DNA from: Gemmatimonadota bacterium
GTDB taxonomy: Bacteria > Gemmatimonadota > Gemmatimonadetes > Gemmatimonadales > GWC2-71-9
Direction of reading: 5' to 3'
Length of the DNA stretch: 42,081 nt
NCBI GenBank assembly: GCA_022566515.1
Contig: JADFIT010000009.1
Coordinates: 1 to 42,081 of the forward strand
Shown here: piece after piece, positions 26,292 to 33,767 of the stretch
Position numbering within the stretch: position 1 is the first letter of the stretch
Layout: every line of letters begins with the position of its first letter
Translations under genes and position numbers: made by a program
The notes under the pieces: model-generated
What the model was told of the DNA's origin: nothing
The model's database searches: none
The model's input: the letters and a program-made list of their open reading frames with translations, nothing else

Positions 26292-27478
26292 TCGGGTGGG
26301 TTCTGATCTCGGGCGGGTTGGCCGTGGCAGCACTGGGAACCACGGTCGCCGTGGGAGCGGCGGCGGTGGGACGGCTCGAACTCATGCGATGGATATCGCG
26401 GCACCTCCGTGGGGCCGCGGTCGCCAGCACCTTGCTGGCGAAACCGGGACGAATGCTTCGCACCGCGACCGCTGCCGGGACGATTGGCCTGCTGACTGCC
26501 GCAATGGGACTAGCGGCAGTCCTGCCGAGTACGACGGTGCCGGTCACGGCGTTGCTAGTTCTCTTGGGGGCGGTTCCAATTGTCTCGATCCTCGCGTACG
26601 CCGTGCCACGTGCCATCGGACAGCGATGGTGTGAGCCTGTGGTGAGGCGGATGGGACCTTGGATGGAACGTTTGGCGGCGCTACTCCGCCCGATCTTGCC
26701 CGGATCACAGAGTGCTCGTGGCACCGAGTTGGCCGATATCCTCAGGGCTGGAAACGCCGAAGACCTTCTCGAGCCCGGTGAGGTCACAGTGATTGCGGGA
26801 GTGCTCGATTTTACTCGCCGGCCCGTCCGGGACGTGATGACACCGCGGCCCGACGTCGTGGCGCTCCCCGAGGGTGCGTCCCTCGAAGAAGTCGGGCAGA
26901 CATTCGCGGACTCGGGGTATTCGCGGTTGCCGGTCTATCGAGATTCGCTCGATCATATCACCGGTATGATCTATGCCTTCGACCTGCTCAAGGTGGCACC
27001 TGCGAGCGAGCTTCCCGTCCGGCCCGTCACGGTAACTCCTGGATCGAAGCCGTGCGCCGAGGTGCTCCTGGAGCTGCAGCGTGAGCGTCGCCAAATGGCG
27101 GTGGTGCTGGACGAATTCGGGGGAACCGATGGAATCGCGACAATAGCGGATCTCCTCGGGTTGCTCGTCGGCGACATTTTCGAGAAAACCGAGCCTTCCT
27201 ATACACTCGATGCGACGGCAAACATCTTGGAGCTGGACGGTGCCGCACCGAGCAATGAAGTCACCATCCGGTTTGGGGTATCTCTCCCGGGCGACTCGGA
27301 AACGATCGGCGGATTCCTTGCCCGTGCCGCCGGGAGGATTCCACATTGCGGCGATCGGTTTACCTTGAACGGACTCGAATTCGATGTCATCGCGGCCTCA
27401 CCGACCCGAATCGAACGAGTCGTGGTGAGGCGCGGGCCCGTCAAGACCGTTTCGCTGAAGCGCAGTTTGACGGATTGA
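26288..27478 (+). CDS. CorC/HlyC-like CBS-domain membrane protein, copy 2
   Basis: This 396-residue paralogue of the preceding gene has the same layout. Its N-terminal membrane segments are VLISGGLAVAALGTTVAVGA, TIGLLTAAMGLAAVLPSTTV and ALLVLLGAVPIVSILAYAV. The CBS pair (about 175-300) includes PVRDVMTPRPDVVALPEG, YRDSLDHITGMIYAFDLLKV and VVLDEFGGTDGIATIADLLG. The CorC-type C-terminal domain is shorter. It begins with GTG in a 4-bp overlap with copy 1. The tandem arrangement suggests a duplication, or two subunits that work together. With mgtE next, the three genes form a magnesium-related block. Transport activity is inferred from the family only. Confidence 0.88.
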   Translation: MIGWVLISGGLAVAALGTTVAVGAAAVGRLELMRWISRHLRGAAVASTLLAKPGRMLRTATAAGTIGLLTAAMGLAAVLPSTTVPVTALLVLLGAVPIVSILAYAVPRAIGQRWCEPVVRRMGPWMERLAALLRPILPGSQSARGTELADILRAGNAEDLLEPGEVTVIAGVLDFTRRPVRDVMTPRPDVVALPEGASLEEVGQTFADSGYSRLPVYRDSLDHITGMIYAFDLLKVAPASELPVRPVTVTPGSKPCAEVLLELQRERRQMAVVLDEFGGTDGIATIADLLGLLVGDIFEKTEPSYTLDATANILELDGAAPSNEVTIRFGVSLPGDSETIGGFLARAAGRIPHCGDRFTLNGLEFDVIAASPTRIERVVVRRGPVKTVSLKRSLTD

Positions 27479-27546
27479 TCGCCGTCGGTCACTGAACGAC
27501 CGGCACCTCCACAAACGCCAACCATCCTCAAACCGAACGCCGGCGA

Positions 27547-28887
27547 ATGTCTAAACCCATTCAGGTCGTGGAAGAACTCAAGCGCCTAGCGAAGGCGGGA
27601 GACGTGCAGGCGTTCCGCGCAAAGGCCGAGCAGGTTCACGCCTCCGATTTGTCGGACGCGTTTGCTGCGCTGGATGACGAACTCCGGGTGCGACTGATCC
27701 GGCAGCTGCCGCCGGAGTTGGTCTCTGGGGCCTTGGCCGAAATGGAGCCTGAGGAGCGGCCTTCCGAAGTGCTCGAGGCGCTTCCCGATGAGCATGCCGC
27801 CGACATAGTCGAAGAGTTGGCGGTGGACGACGCGGCAGACGTCATTGCCGAACTCCCACCCGATCGCGCCGACACCATCCTCAAGTTGGTGGACGATCGA
27901 CGGGAGATCGAAGACCTCCTGCGATACGACGAGGACTCGGCTGGCGGCATCATGACCTCCGAGATCGTGTCGGTCGATCAGGGCGCCACAGCCGCCGAGG
28001 CGATAGAAGAGATACGACGACAGAGCGAGCAAGTGGAGGACTTCTATCAAGTCTACTGTGTCGATGCCGATCAGAGGCTGGTAGGCGTTCTGCCCCTTCG
28101 TCGTCTCGTTTGCACTGCGCCGAACACACCCGTCGCAAACATCATGGAGGCTACGCCCGCGGTGGCTAGCTCGGACCTCGACCAGGAGGATGTAGCGCGG
28201 TTGATGTCGCGATACAACGTCGCCGCCGTGCCCGTGGTAGACGAGGTCGGGCGGTTACTGGGCCGCGTCACCTTTGACGACGTGATCGATGTGGTTGAAG
28301 CGGAGCAGACGGAGGATCTGCTGAAATTCGGCGGTGGGTCCGGCGACGAACAGCTGGGCGGCGGCTGGTTCAGCGCGGTTCGCAAGCGGCTCCCGTGGCT
28401 GTCCGTCAACCTGCTCACGGCGCTCCTCGCAGCCCTCATCATCAGGTACTTCCAGGACACCATCGAAGCTATTCTCGTGCTGGCAGCCCTCGGCCCCGTG
28501 ATCGCCGGTATGGGTGGCAACGCCGGAACCCAGGCGCTGGCCGTTACCGTGCGAAGGCTTGCGCTCGGGCTGGTTTCGCGGGAACAGGCGGCCCGGGTGA
28601 TAGGCAAGGAGATCCTGGTGGGAGTGATCAACGGGTTGGTGATGGGAGTGGTCATGGGGGCCATGACAGCTTCCGTTCTGGGAACCGGATGGACGCTCGG
28701 TGTGGTCGTCATGTTGGCCATGTGGGGCAACATCATGGTGGCGGGTATGGCTGGAGCTGCCATCCCGCTGCTGTTGGACCGCTTGGGAATCGATCCGGCC
28801 GTGGCCAGTTCGGTTTTCGTGACCACCTTTACGGACATTGTCGGCTATTTTCTCTTCCTCGGCCTGGCATCCGCTTTCCTCCTCTAG
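27547..28887 (+). CDS. mgtE: Magnesium transporter MgtE
   Basis: MgtE is a magnesium-gated channel in the cytoplasmic membrane. The 446-residue protein shows the full domain order: an N-terminal superhelical domain (about 20-130, with repeated motifs such as LPDEHAADIVEELAVDDAAD), a CBS pair (about 135-260, DSAGGIMTSEIVSVDQGATA and YNVAAVPVVDEVGRLLGRVT) and five transmembrane helices (about 285-446). The pore motif is PVIAGMGGNAGTQALAVTVR and the last helix includes FTDIVGYFLFLGLA. The start at 27547 is 68 bp after the CorC-like gene; no M-box-like leader fits in that space. Regulation is probably by the protein's own magnesium-sensing cytoplasmic domains, as known for the family. Confidence 0.96.
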   Translation: MSKPIQVVEELKRLAKAGDVQAFRAKAEQVHASDLSDAFAALDDELRVRLIRQLPPELVSGALAEMEPEERPSEVLEALPDEHAADIVEELAVDDAADVIAELPPDRADTILKLVDDRREIEDLLRYDEDSAGGIMTSEIVSVDQGATAAEAIEEIRRQSEQVEDFYQVYCVDADQRLVGVLPLRRLVCTAPNTPVANIMEATPAVASSDLDQEDVARLMSRYNVAAVPVVDEVGRLLGRVTFDDVIDVVEAEQTEDLLKFGGGSGDEQLGGGWFSAVRKRLPWLSVNLLTALLAALIIRYFQDTIEAILVLAALGPVIAGMGGNAGTQALAVTVRRLALGLVSREQAARVIGKEILVGVINGLVMGVVMGAMTASVLGTGWTLGVVVMLAMWGNIMVAGMAGAAIPLLLDRLGIDPAVASSVFVTTFTDIVGYFLFLGLASAFLL

Positions 28888-29099
28888 GCCCTCCCCGCAT
28901 CGACGCCGGCCGGTTCACTAGTACGGCGTGTCACAAGTACGGTGACATGTTACCGCAATTCCGGCCCGGAGTACTGCCCGGCACCGGTTTCCGCCGGAGC
29001 TGTGCAAAGGCCCTGCCCTGAGACGTCATACAAGTGAACCCGCGGAGGGACGCGGCCATCCGTCGCCCTTCCCGCCCGCTCAACAAAGGAGTGTTCAAG

Positions 29100-30515
29100 G
29101 TGTTACGCATCATACTCTGCACAGCACTCGCCCTCTGGCCAATGTCAGCTTGGGCCCAGGCACCCGCCCGGCAGATGCAATCGACAGCAGCTGATCGGCG
29201 GGATATCGCGATCACTGTCTACAACCAGAATTTCGGCCTCGTCCGGGAGGTGCGCGATCTTGTCCTGGGCAACGGGCGAGTGGCCTTGGAATTCGGTGAC
29301 GTGGCGTCGCAGATCCAGCCGGAAACGGTTCATATCAGAAGCCTGGGGGGAACCAACGGCCTGAGTATCCTGGAGCAGAACTACCGCTACGATCTGCTCA
29401 ACCCACAGAAGCTCCTCGAGAAGTACTTGGGCCGAACCATCAAGGTCTATCGGTACAACTCGGTCACGGGTCGAGAAGAAGAATACGAGGCGGAAGTGCT
29501 GTCGGTGAACCAGGGAACCATTCTCAGGATCGGGAATGAGATCACGTACAACTTCCCGGGCCGCTTCGCGTTTCCTGAGATACCCGACAACCTCATCGCC
29601 AAGCCTACATTGGTATGGCTGCTGGACAGTCGCGAGGCGCGGCAACAGGTGGAGGTCTCCTACCTGACGCGCGGTCTCAACTGGAAATCCGATTACGTGA
29701 TGGTCCTCAACGAAGACGATACCCTGGCGGATCTGACCGGATGGGTCACCCTCACGAACCAGAGCGGTACGTCATTCGAGAATGTTCGTCTCAAGCTGGT
29801 GGCGGGCGACGTGCAGCGAGTTACCCCCCAAGTTCGCCGGCGCATGGGAATGGACGCATTGCGGGCAGTGCCGGAGCAGCAGTTTCAAGAGGAAAGCTTC
29901 TTCGAGTACCACCTCTACACGTTACAGCGTGCCACGACCCTCAGGCAAAACGAGCAAAAGCAGGTCACGCTGCTCGAGGGTTCGGACATCGGCGTCGACA
30001 AGCGCTTGATCTTCTACGGTGCGGCCCAGTACTATCGCGGATCGTACGGGCAGGTGGTATCCAATCAGAAAGTCGGCGTCTACCTCGACTTCCAGAACAG
30101 TGCGGCGAACAATCTGGGTGTTCCGCTTCCTCAGGGGATCGTGCGCGTGTATAAGGCCGATCCGAGCGGTGCTCAGCAGTTCATAGGCGAGGATCGAATC
30201 GACCACACGCCGCGTGGTGAGCGGGTGCGCATCAAGATGGGAGAGGCCTTCGATGTAGTGGGAGACCGCCGCCAAATGGATTACGACATCATCAGCGGCT
30301 GCGTCTCGGAGAGCGCGTGGGAGATAACCCTGCGCAACCACAAGGACCAAGCTGTGGAGGTCGAGGTCGTCGAGCCAGTGGGTGGTGACTGGGATCTCAT
30401 CTCCTCGAGCCATCGAGCCGAGAAGCTGGACGCCCACACATTTAGATACATTGTGACGGTTGGGGCGCGCGACGAGGCCAAGATCGAATACCGCGTTCGA
30501 GTGAGATGGTGTTGA
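29100..30515 (+). CDS. Secreted DUF4139-like protein
   Basis: This 471-residue exported protein has a signal peptide (LRIILCTALALWPMSAWAQA) with cleavage after AWA. The GTG at 29100 is preferred because AAGGAG (29086-29091) lies eight bases upstream; a GTG at 29034 would give an extra hydrophilic arm before the signal. The mature part begins DIAITVYNQNFGLVREVRDL and contains VSYLTRGLNWKSDYVMVLNE and DLTGWVTLTNQSGTSFENVR, typical of DUF4139 proteins, whose function is unknown. The rest is predicted mostly beta. It stands 212 bp after mgtE and 98 bp before meaB, so it may be transcribed alone. Confidence 0.85.
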   Translation: MLRIILCTALALWPMSAWAQAPARQMQSTAADRRDIAITVYNQNFGLVREVRDLVLGNGRVALEFGDVASQIQPETVHIRSLGGTNGLSILEQNYRYDLLNPQKLLEKYLGRTIKVYRYNSVTGREEEYEAEVLSVNQGTILRIGNEITYNFPGRFAFPEIPDNLIAKPTLVWLLDSREARQQVEVSYLTRGLNWKSDYVMVLNEDDTLADLTGWVTLTNQSGTSFENVRLKLVAGDVQRVTPQVRRRMGMDALRAVPEQQFQEESFFEYHLYTLQRATTLRQNEQKQVTLLEGSDIGVDKRLIFYGAAQYYRGSYGQVVSNQKVGVYLDFQNSAANNLGVPLPQGIVRVYKADPSGAQQFIGEDRIDHTPRGERVRIKMGEAFDVVGDRRQMDYDIISGCVSESAWEITLRNHKDQAVEVEVVEPVGGDWDLISSSHRAEKLDAHTFRYIVTVGARDEAKIEYRVRVRWC

Positions 30516-30613
30516 CCCATCTGTAATAGCTTCACGGGAGCGAACTGCATGCTTGATCCACGATCCGAGAGATCCAGCGCCCCCGGCGAGTCGTCTGGGA
30601 GATCGCCGGGGTA

Positions 30614-31624
30614 ATGGATGGAGCAATGGGCAGCGATCCGGGCATCGACAAGCTGATCGTTGAGTTCCACGACCGCAGCGTCCGTGCTCTCGCGAGGACG
30701 ATTTCCATTGTGGAAGACGGCCGCCCCGGCTTCGAGGAGATCCTGTCGCGACTCCATCGGGATTTGGGGTCCGCCCACCGTATCGGGATCACAGGGGCGC
30801 CCGGAGTGGGCAAATCGACCCTTGTCGAGCGACTCGTGCAACATTATCGACGGCTCGACAAGACCGTCGCTGTAGTTGCTGTGGATCCCACGAGCCCTTT
30901 CACTGGTGGTGCGTTCCTGGGCGACCGAATTCGCATGGGGTCGGTTGCACTCGATTCAGGGGTGTACATACGATCCATGGCCACTCGCGGGGCGTCGGGC
31001 GGATTGGCCATCACGACACGTGAGGTCTGCGATGTGCTGGACGCCTTTGGATTCGATCGAATCTTGGTAGAGACAGTCGGCGCGGGACAGTCGGAGCTGG
31101 CCATCGCGGGCGCTGCAGACACGGCTGTCCTCGTCCTCGTGCCCGAGTCCGGGGACGGCATCCAGGTTCTCAAGGCCGGCGTCATGGAAATCGCCGATCT
31201 CTACGTCGTGAACAAGTCCGACCGCCCGGGGGCAGAGCAGATGGTGACCGAATTGCAGGGCATCCTGTCGATCCGGGCCGAAGTCCCGACATCGAGGGGA
31301 ATCTCCAATCCTCCGAAGTGGAACCCGCCGGTGCTTCGGACCGTTGCAACTGAGGACGAAGGCATAGAGGAATTGGTGAACGCTTTGGAAGAGCACGTAG
31401 AGGCCATGCGAGCAACAGGCGTGCTGGGTCAGCGCCGGAAAGAGCGTCTCATCAGGCACACTCGTGATGTGGTAGATAGGTCTCTCAAGCAGCGTGTATG
31501 GAAAGCCTCAGACGGACAGCAACGGATTGCGGAAAGCGTCGATCAGGTCGTTTCGGGTGCTATGAGTCCGTATCAGCTGGCGGAATTGATCATCGAAGCA
31601 GGACTACGACGAGTCGGCGACTGA
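30614..31624 (+). CDS. meaB: Methylmalonyl-CoA mutase-associated GTPase MeaB
   Basis: MeaB is a G3E-family GTPase that loads and protects the B12 cofactor of methylmalonyl-CoA mutase. The 336-residue protein has Walker [18 protein letters not shown], the family motif [19 protein letters not shown], the switch region [12 protein letters not shown] and the guanine-specific NKSD. The C-terminal region, from about residue 270, fits the dimerisation arm. Two close ATG starts (30614 and 30626) cannot be told apart by ribosome binding site. It precedes the B12-binding subunit gene, as expected. The mutase large subunit is not in the window. Confidence 0.95.
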   Translation: MDGAMGSDPGIDKLIVEFHDRSVRALARTISIVEDGRPGFEEILSRLHRDLGSAHRIGITGAPGVGKSTLVERLVQHYRRLDKTVAVVAVDPTSPFTGGAFLGDRIRMGSVALDSGVYIRSMATRGASGGLAITTREVCDVLDAFGFDRILVETVGAGQSELAIAGAADTAVLVLVPESGDGIQVLKAGVMEIADLYVVNKSDRPGAEQMVTELQGILSIRAEVPTSRGISNPPKWNPPVLRTVATEDEGIEELVNALEEHVEAMRATGVLGQRRKERLIRHTRDVVDRSLKQRVWKASDGQQRIAESVDQVVSGAMSPYQLAELIIEAGLRRVGD

Positions 31625-31689
31625 GTTCTTCGGGCACGGTTCTGGTGCCAACTTGTCTCGCCTCTCAGGCGGTACTAGCTTCCCCCACG

Positions 31690-32142
31690 ATGGAACACGC
31701 CGCGAAAGCGAGTCTCGTTGACTCGCATAAGCACTCCCGCTCCCGCCCCATTCGTGTTCTCGTCGCCAAGCCAGGGCTCGACGGACACGACCGGGGCGCC
31801 AAGGTCGTGGCGACGGCACTTCGTGACGCCGGCATGGAGGTGATCTACACCGGATTGCATCAAACGCCGGAGATGATTGCGGATGCCGCCGTCCAGGAAG
31901 ATGTCGACGTGGTTGGACTGTCCATCCTGTCGGGTGCCCACCTGACCTTAGTTCCCCGTGTCCGTGAGCTTCTCGAGGAGAAAGGGCGAGGGGACGCATT
32001 GCTCGTGGTAGGCGGCATCATACCACAGGCGGATATCCAACAGCTCGAGGAACAAGGCGTGGCCAAACTCTTCGGACCGGGAACTCCCACCGGTGAGATC
32101 GTGAGCTTTATTGCCGCCTGGGCGGAGCATCGTTCCGAGTGA
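31690..32142 (+). CDS. Stand-alone B12-binding subunit of methylmalonyl-CoA mutase type
   Basis: This 150-residue protein is one cobalamin-binding domain. [20 protein letters not shown] carries the DxHxxG motif whose His ligates cobalt from below. [20 protein letters not shown] and [20 protein letters not shown] followed by KLFGPGTP complete the Rossmann-like fold with its SxL and GG loops. In most mutases this domain is the C-terminus of one chain; here it is separate, as in the split mutases of some bacteria and archaea. The ATG at 31690 gives a short arm before the domain. The catalytic barrel partner must be encoded elsewhere. Its stop overlaps the carboxyltransferase start as GTGA. Confidence 0.92.
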   Translation: MEHAAKASLVDSHKHSRSRPIRVLVAKPGLDGHDRGAKVVATALRDAGMEVIYTGLHQTPEMIADAAVQEDVDVVGLSILSGAHLTLVPRVRELLEEKGRGDALLVVGGIIPQADIQQLEEQGVAKLFGPGTPTGEIVSFIAAWAEHRSE

Positions 32143-33758
32143 CCGGCTCTCCATCCACGTCGAAGAAGAACCGGCTTCGGGAACTCACCGACGAATATCT
32201 CGAGCTGGCCATCCGGCTGCGTCAAGGCGGTGGCGCGGCCAAAATAAAAAAGCAACATGGCCAGGGAAAGCTTACGGCCCGCGAGCGCGTCGCGCGCTTA
32301 TGCGATCCGGATAGTCCCTCGCTCGAGATCGGGTTACTTGTGGCGTACGACAAATACGATGGAGCCGCACCTGCCGCAGGTGTCGTGACCCTACTCGGAG
32401 TCGTCAACGATCGTCCCGTCATGATTGTGGCCAACGATGCGACCGTGAAGGCAGGATCGTGGTGGCCGGAGACGATCAAGAAGATTTTGCGTGCCCAGGA
32501 AATTGCTATGCGCCAGCGCATACCGATCGTATACCTGGTCGATTCCGCCGGAGTCAACCTTCCCTATCAGGAGGGTGTCTTTCCGGGACAGTACGGCGCG
32601 GCGCGGATTTTCTACTATAACTCGATCATGAGACGGTACCTGCGCGTTCCCCAGATCAGCGCCGTCATGGGTCCGTGCATTGCGGGGGGAGCGTACCTCC
32701 CGGCATTGTCCGACGTGATCTTCATGGTGGATGGGACGGCTTTCATGGGGCTGGGTGGATCAAACCTGGTCAAGGGTGCGACGGGGCAGGACGTCGACGG
32801 CGAAGAATTAGGGGGGGCACGCACCCACACGGTCAAGAGTGGCGTGGCGCACTACTGCGTCGAGAACGATGACGCGTGTATCACCGAAATTCGAAAATAC
32901 CTAGGCCGCCTCCCCAAACCGGCGTGCGCCTCACAGGGTAGGACGGCAGGCAATTATCGAAGTGGCAGGGCCGCTACTGACTTATATGACATTCTGCCCG
33001 GTAATCACCGCATGGCGTATGACATGTTGGAAGTCTTGGCCTGCTTTCTCGATGACGGTCGGCTCGACCAATTCCAACCCGAGATAGCGGGCGAGATACT
33101 GTGCGGGCACGGCGCAATTGAGGGATATCAGGTCGCGGTGATCGCGAACAAGCGTGGCATCGTCAAGGATACGAGGGAAGGACCGGCGCGATTTGGCGGG
33201 ATCATCTATACTGAAAGCGCCGAAAAGGTTGCTTACTTCATCGAGAACGCCAGCCGAGAGGGCCTGCCGATCCTGTTTGTGCAGGACGTCAGCGGGTTCA
33301 TGGTCGGGCCGGAGGCGGAACACTCGGGAATTATTCGGTCGGGTGCTCGGTTTGTCGAGGCGATGGCAACTGCAGTGGTGCCGAAAATCGTGCTCACGAT
33401 AAACCATGCGTCGGGAGCGGGGTACTACGCGATGGCCGGCCAGGGGTTCGATCCGGATTTCATCCTCTCCTGGCCGACTGGACGCATGGGAGTCATGGAG
33501 GGCGAATCCGCAACGTCGGCCGTATTTGGTGACAAAGTGAATGATCCCGAATTCACGGATGCAGTGCAAGAGATGCGAGATGATTACGAACATCAGCTCG
33601 ATGCCAAGTACGCAGGAGCCAGGGGGTACGTGGACGCGCTCGTGGCTCCCGAAGAGACACGAGAAGCGCTGGCGCTGACGCTGCGAACCGCGATGCAGTA
33701 CGACGGTCCCCACCTCGGCGCGTTTGTACTTCCACCTTTGGACATCAACCAGCGGTGA
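32139..33758 (+). CDS. Acyl-CoA carboxylase, carboxyltransferase (beta) subunit
   Basis: This 539-residue biotin-dependent carboxyltransferase moves CO2 from carboxybiotin to an acyl-CoA. Both crotonase-like halves are present: the N-half has [36 protein letters not shown] and [20 protein letters not shown]; the C-half has [40 protein letters not shown] and [15 protein letters not shown]. The sequence has features of methylcrotonyl-CoA and propionyl-CoA carboxylase beta chains, and the acyl specificity cannot be fixed by eye. Neighbours argue both ways: MeaB and the B12 subunit suggest propionyl-CoA, while AtuA-like and enoyl-CoA hydratase genes suggest leucine or terpene-like breakdown. No biotin carboxylase subunit is in the window. 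Confidence 0.9.
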   Translation: MTGSPSTSKKNRLRELTDEYLELAIRLRQGGGAAKIKKQHGQGKLTARERVARLCDPDSPSLEIGLLVAYDKYDGAAPAAGVVTLLGVVNDRPVMIVANDATVKAGSWWPETIKKILRAQEIAMRQRIPIVYLVDSAGVNLPYQEGVFPGQYGAARIFYYNSIMRRYLRVPQISAVMGPCIAGGAYLPALSDVIFMVDGTAFMGLGGSNLVKGATGQDVDGEELGGARTHTVKSGVAHYCVENDDACITEIRKYLGRLPKPACASQGRTAGNYRSGRAATDLYDILPGNHRMAYDMLEVLACFLDDGRLDQFQPEIAGEILCGHGAIEGYQVAVIANKRGIVKDTREGPARFGGIIYTESAEKVAYFIENASREGLPILFVQDVSGFMVGPEAEHSGIIRSGARFVEAMATAVVPKIVLTINHASGAGYYAMAGQGFDPDFILSWPTGRMGVMEGESATSAVFGDKVNDPEFTDAVQEMRDDYEHQLDAKYAGARGYVDALVAPEETREALALTLRTAMQYDGPHLGAFVLPPLDINQR

Positions 33759-33767
33759 AGAAAGACA

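Noticed and set aside
28928-28953. Hairpin GTGTCAC-N7-GTGACAT after mgtE as a terminator
   Set aside because: The stem is short (six pairs plus a wobble) and no T run follows; it lies within the element-like sequence reported separately.
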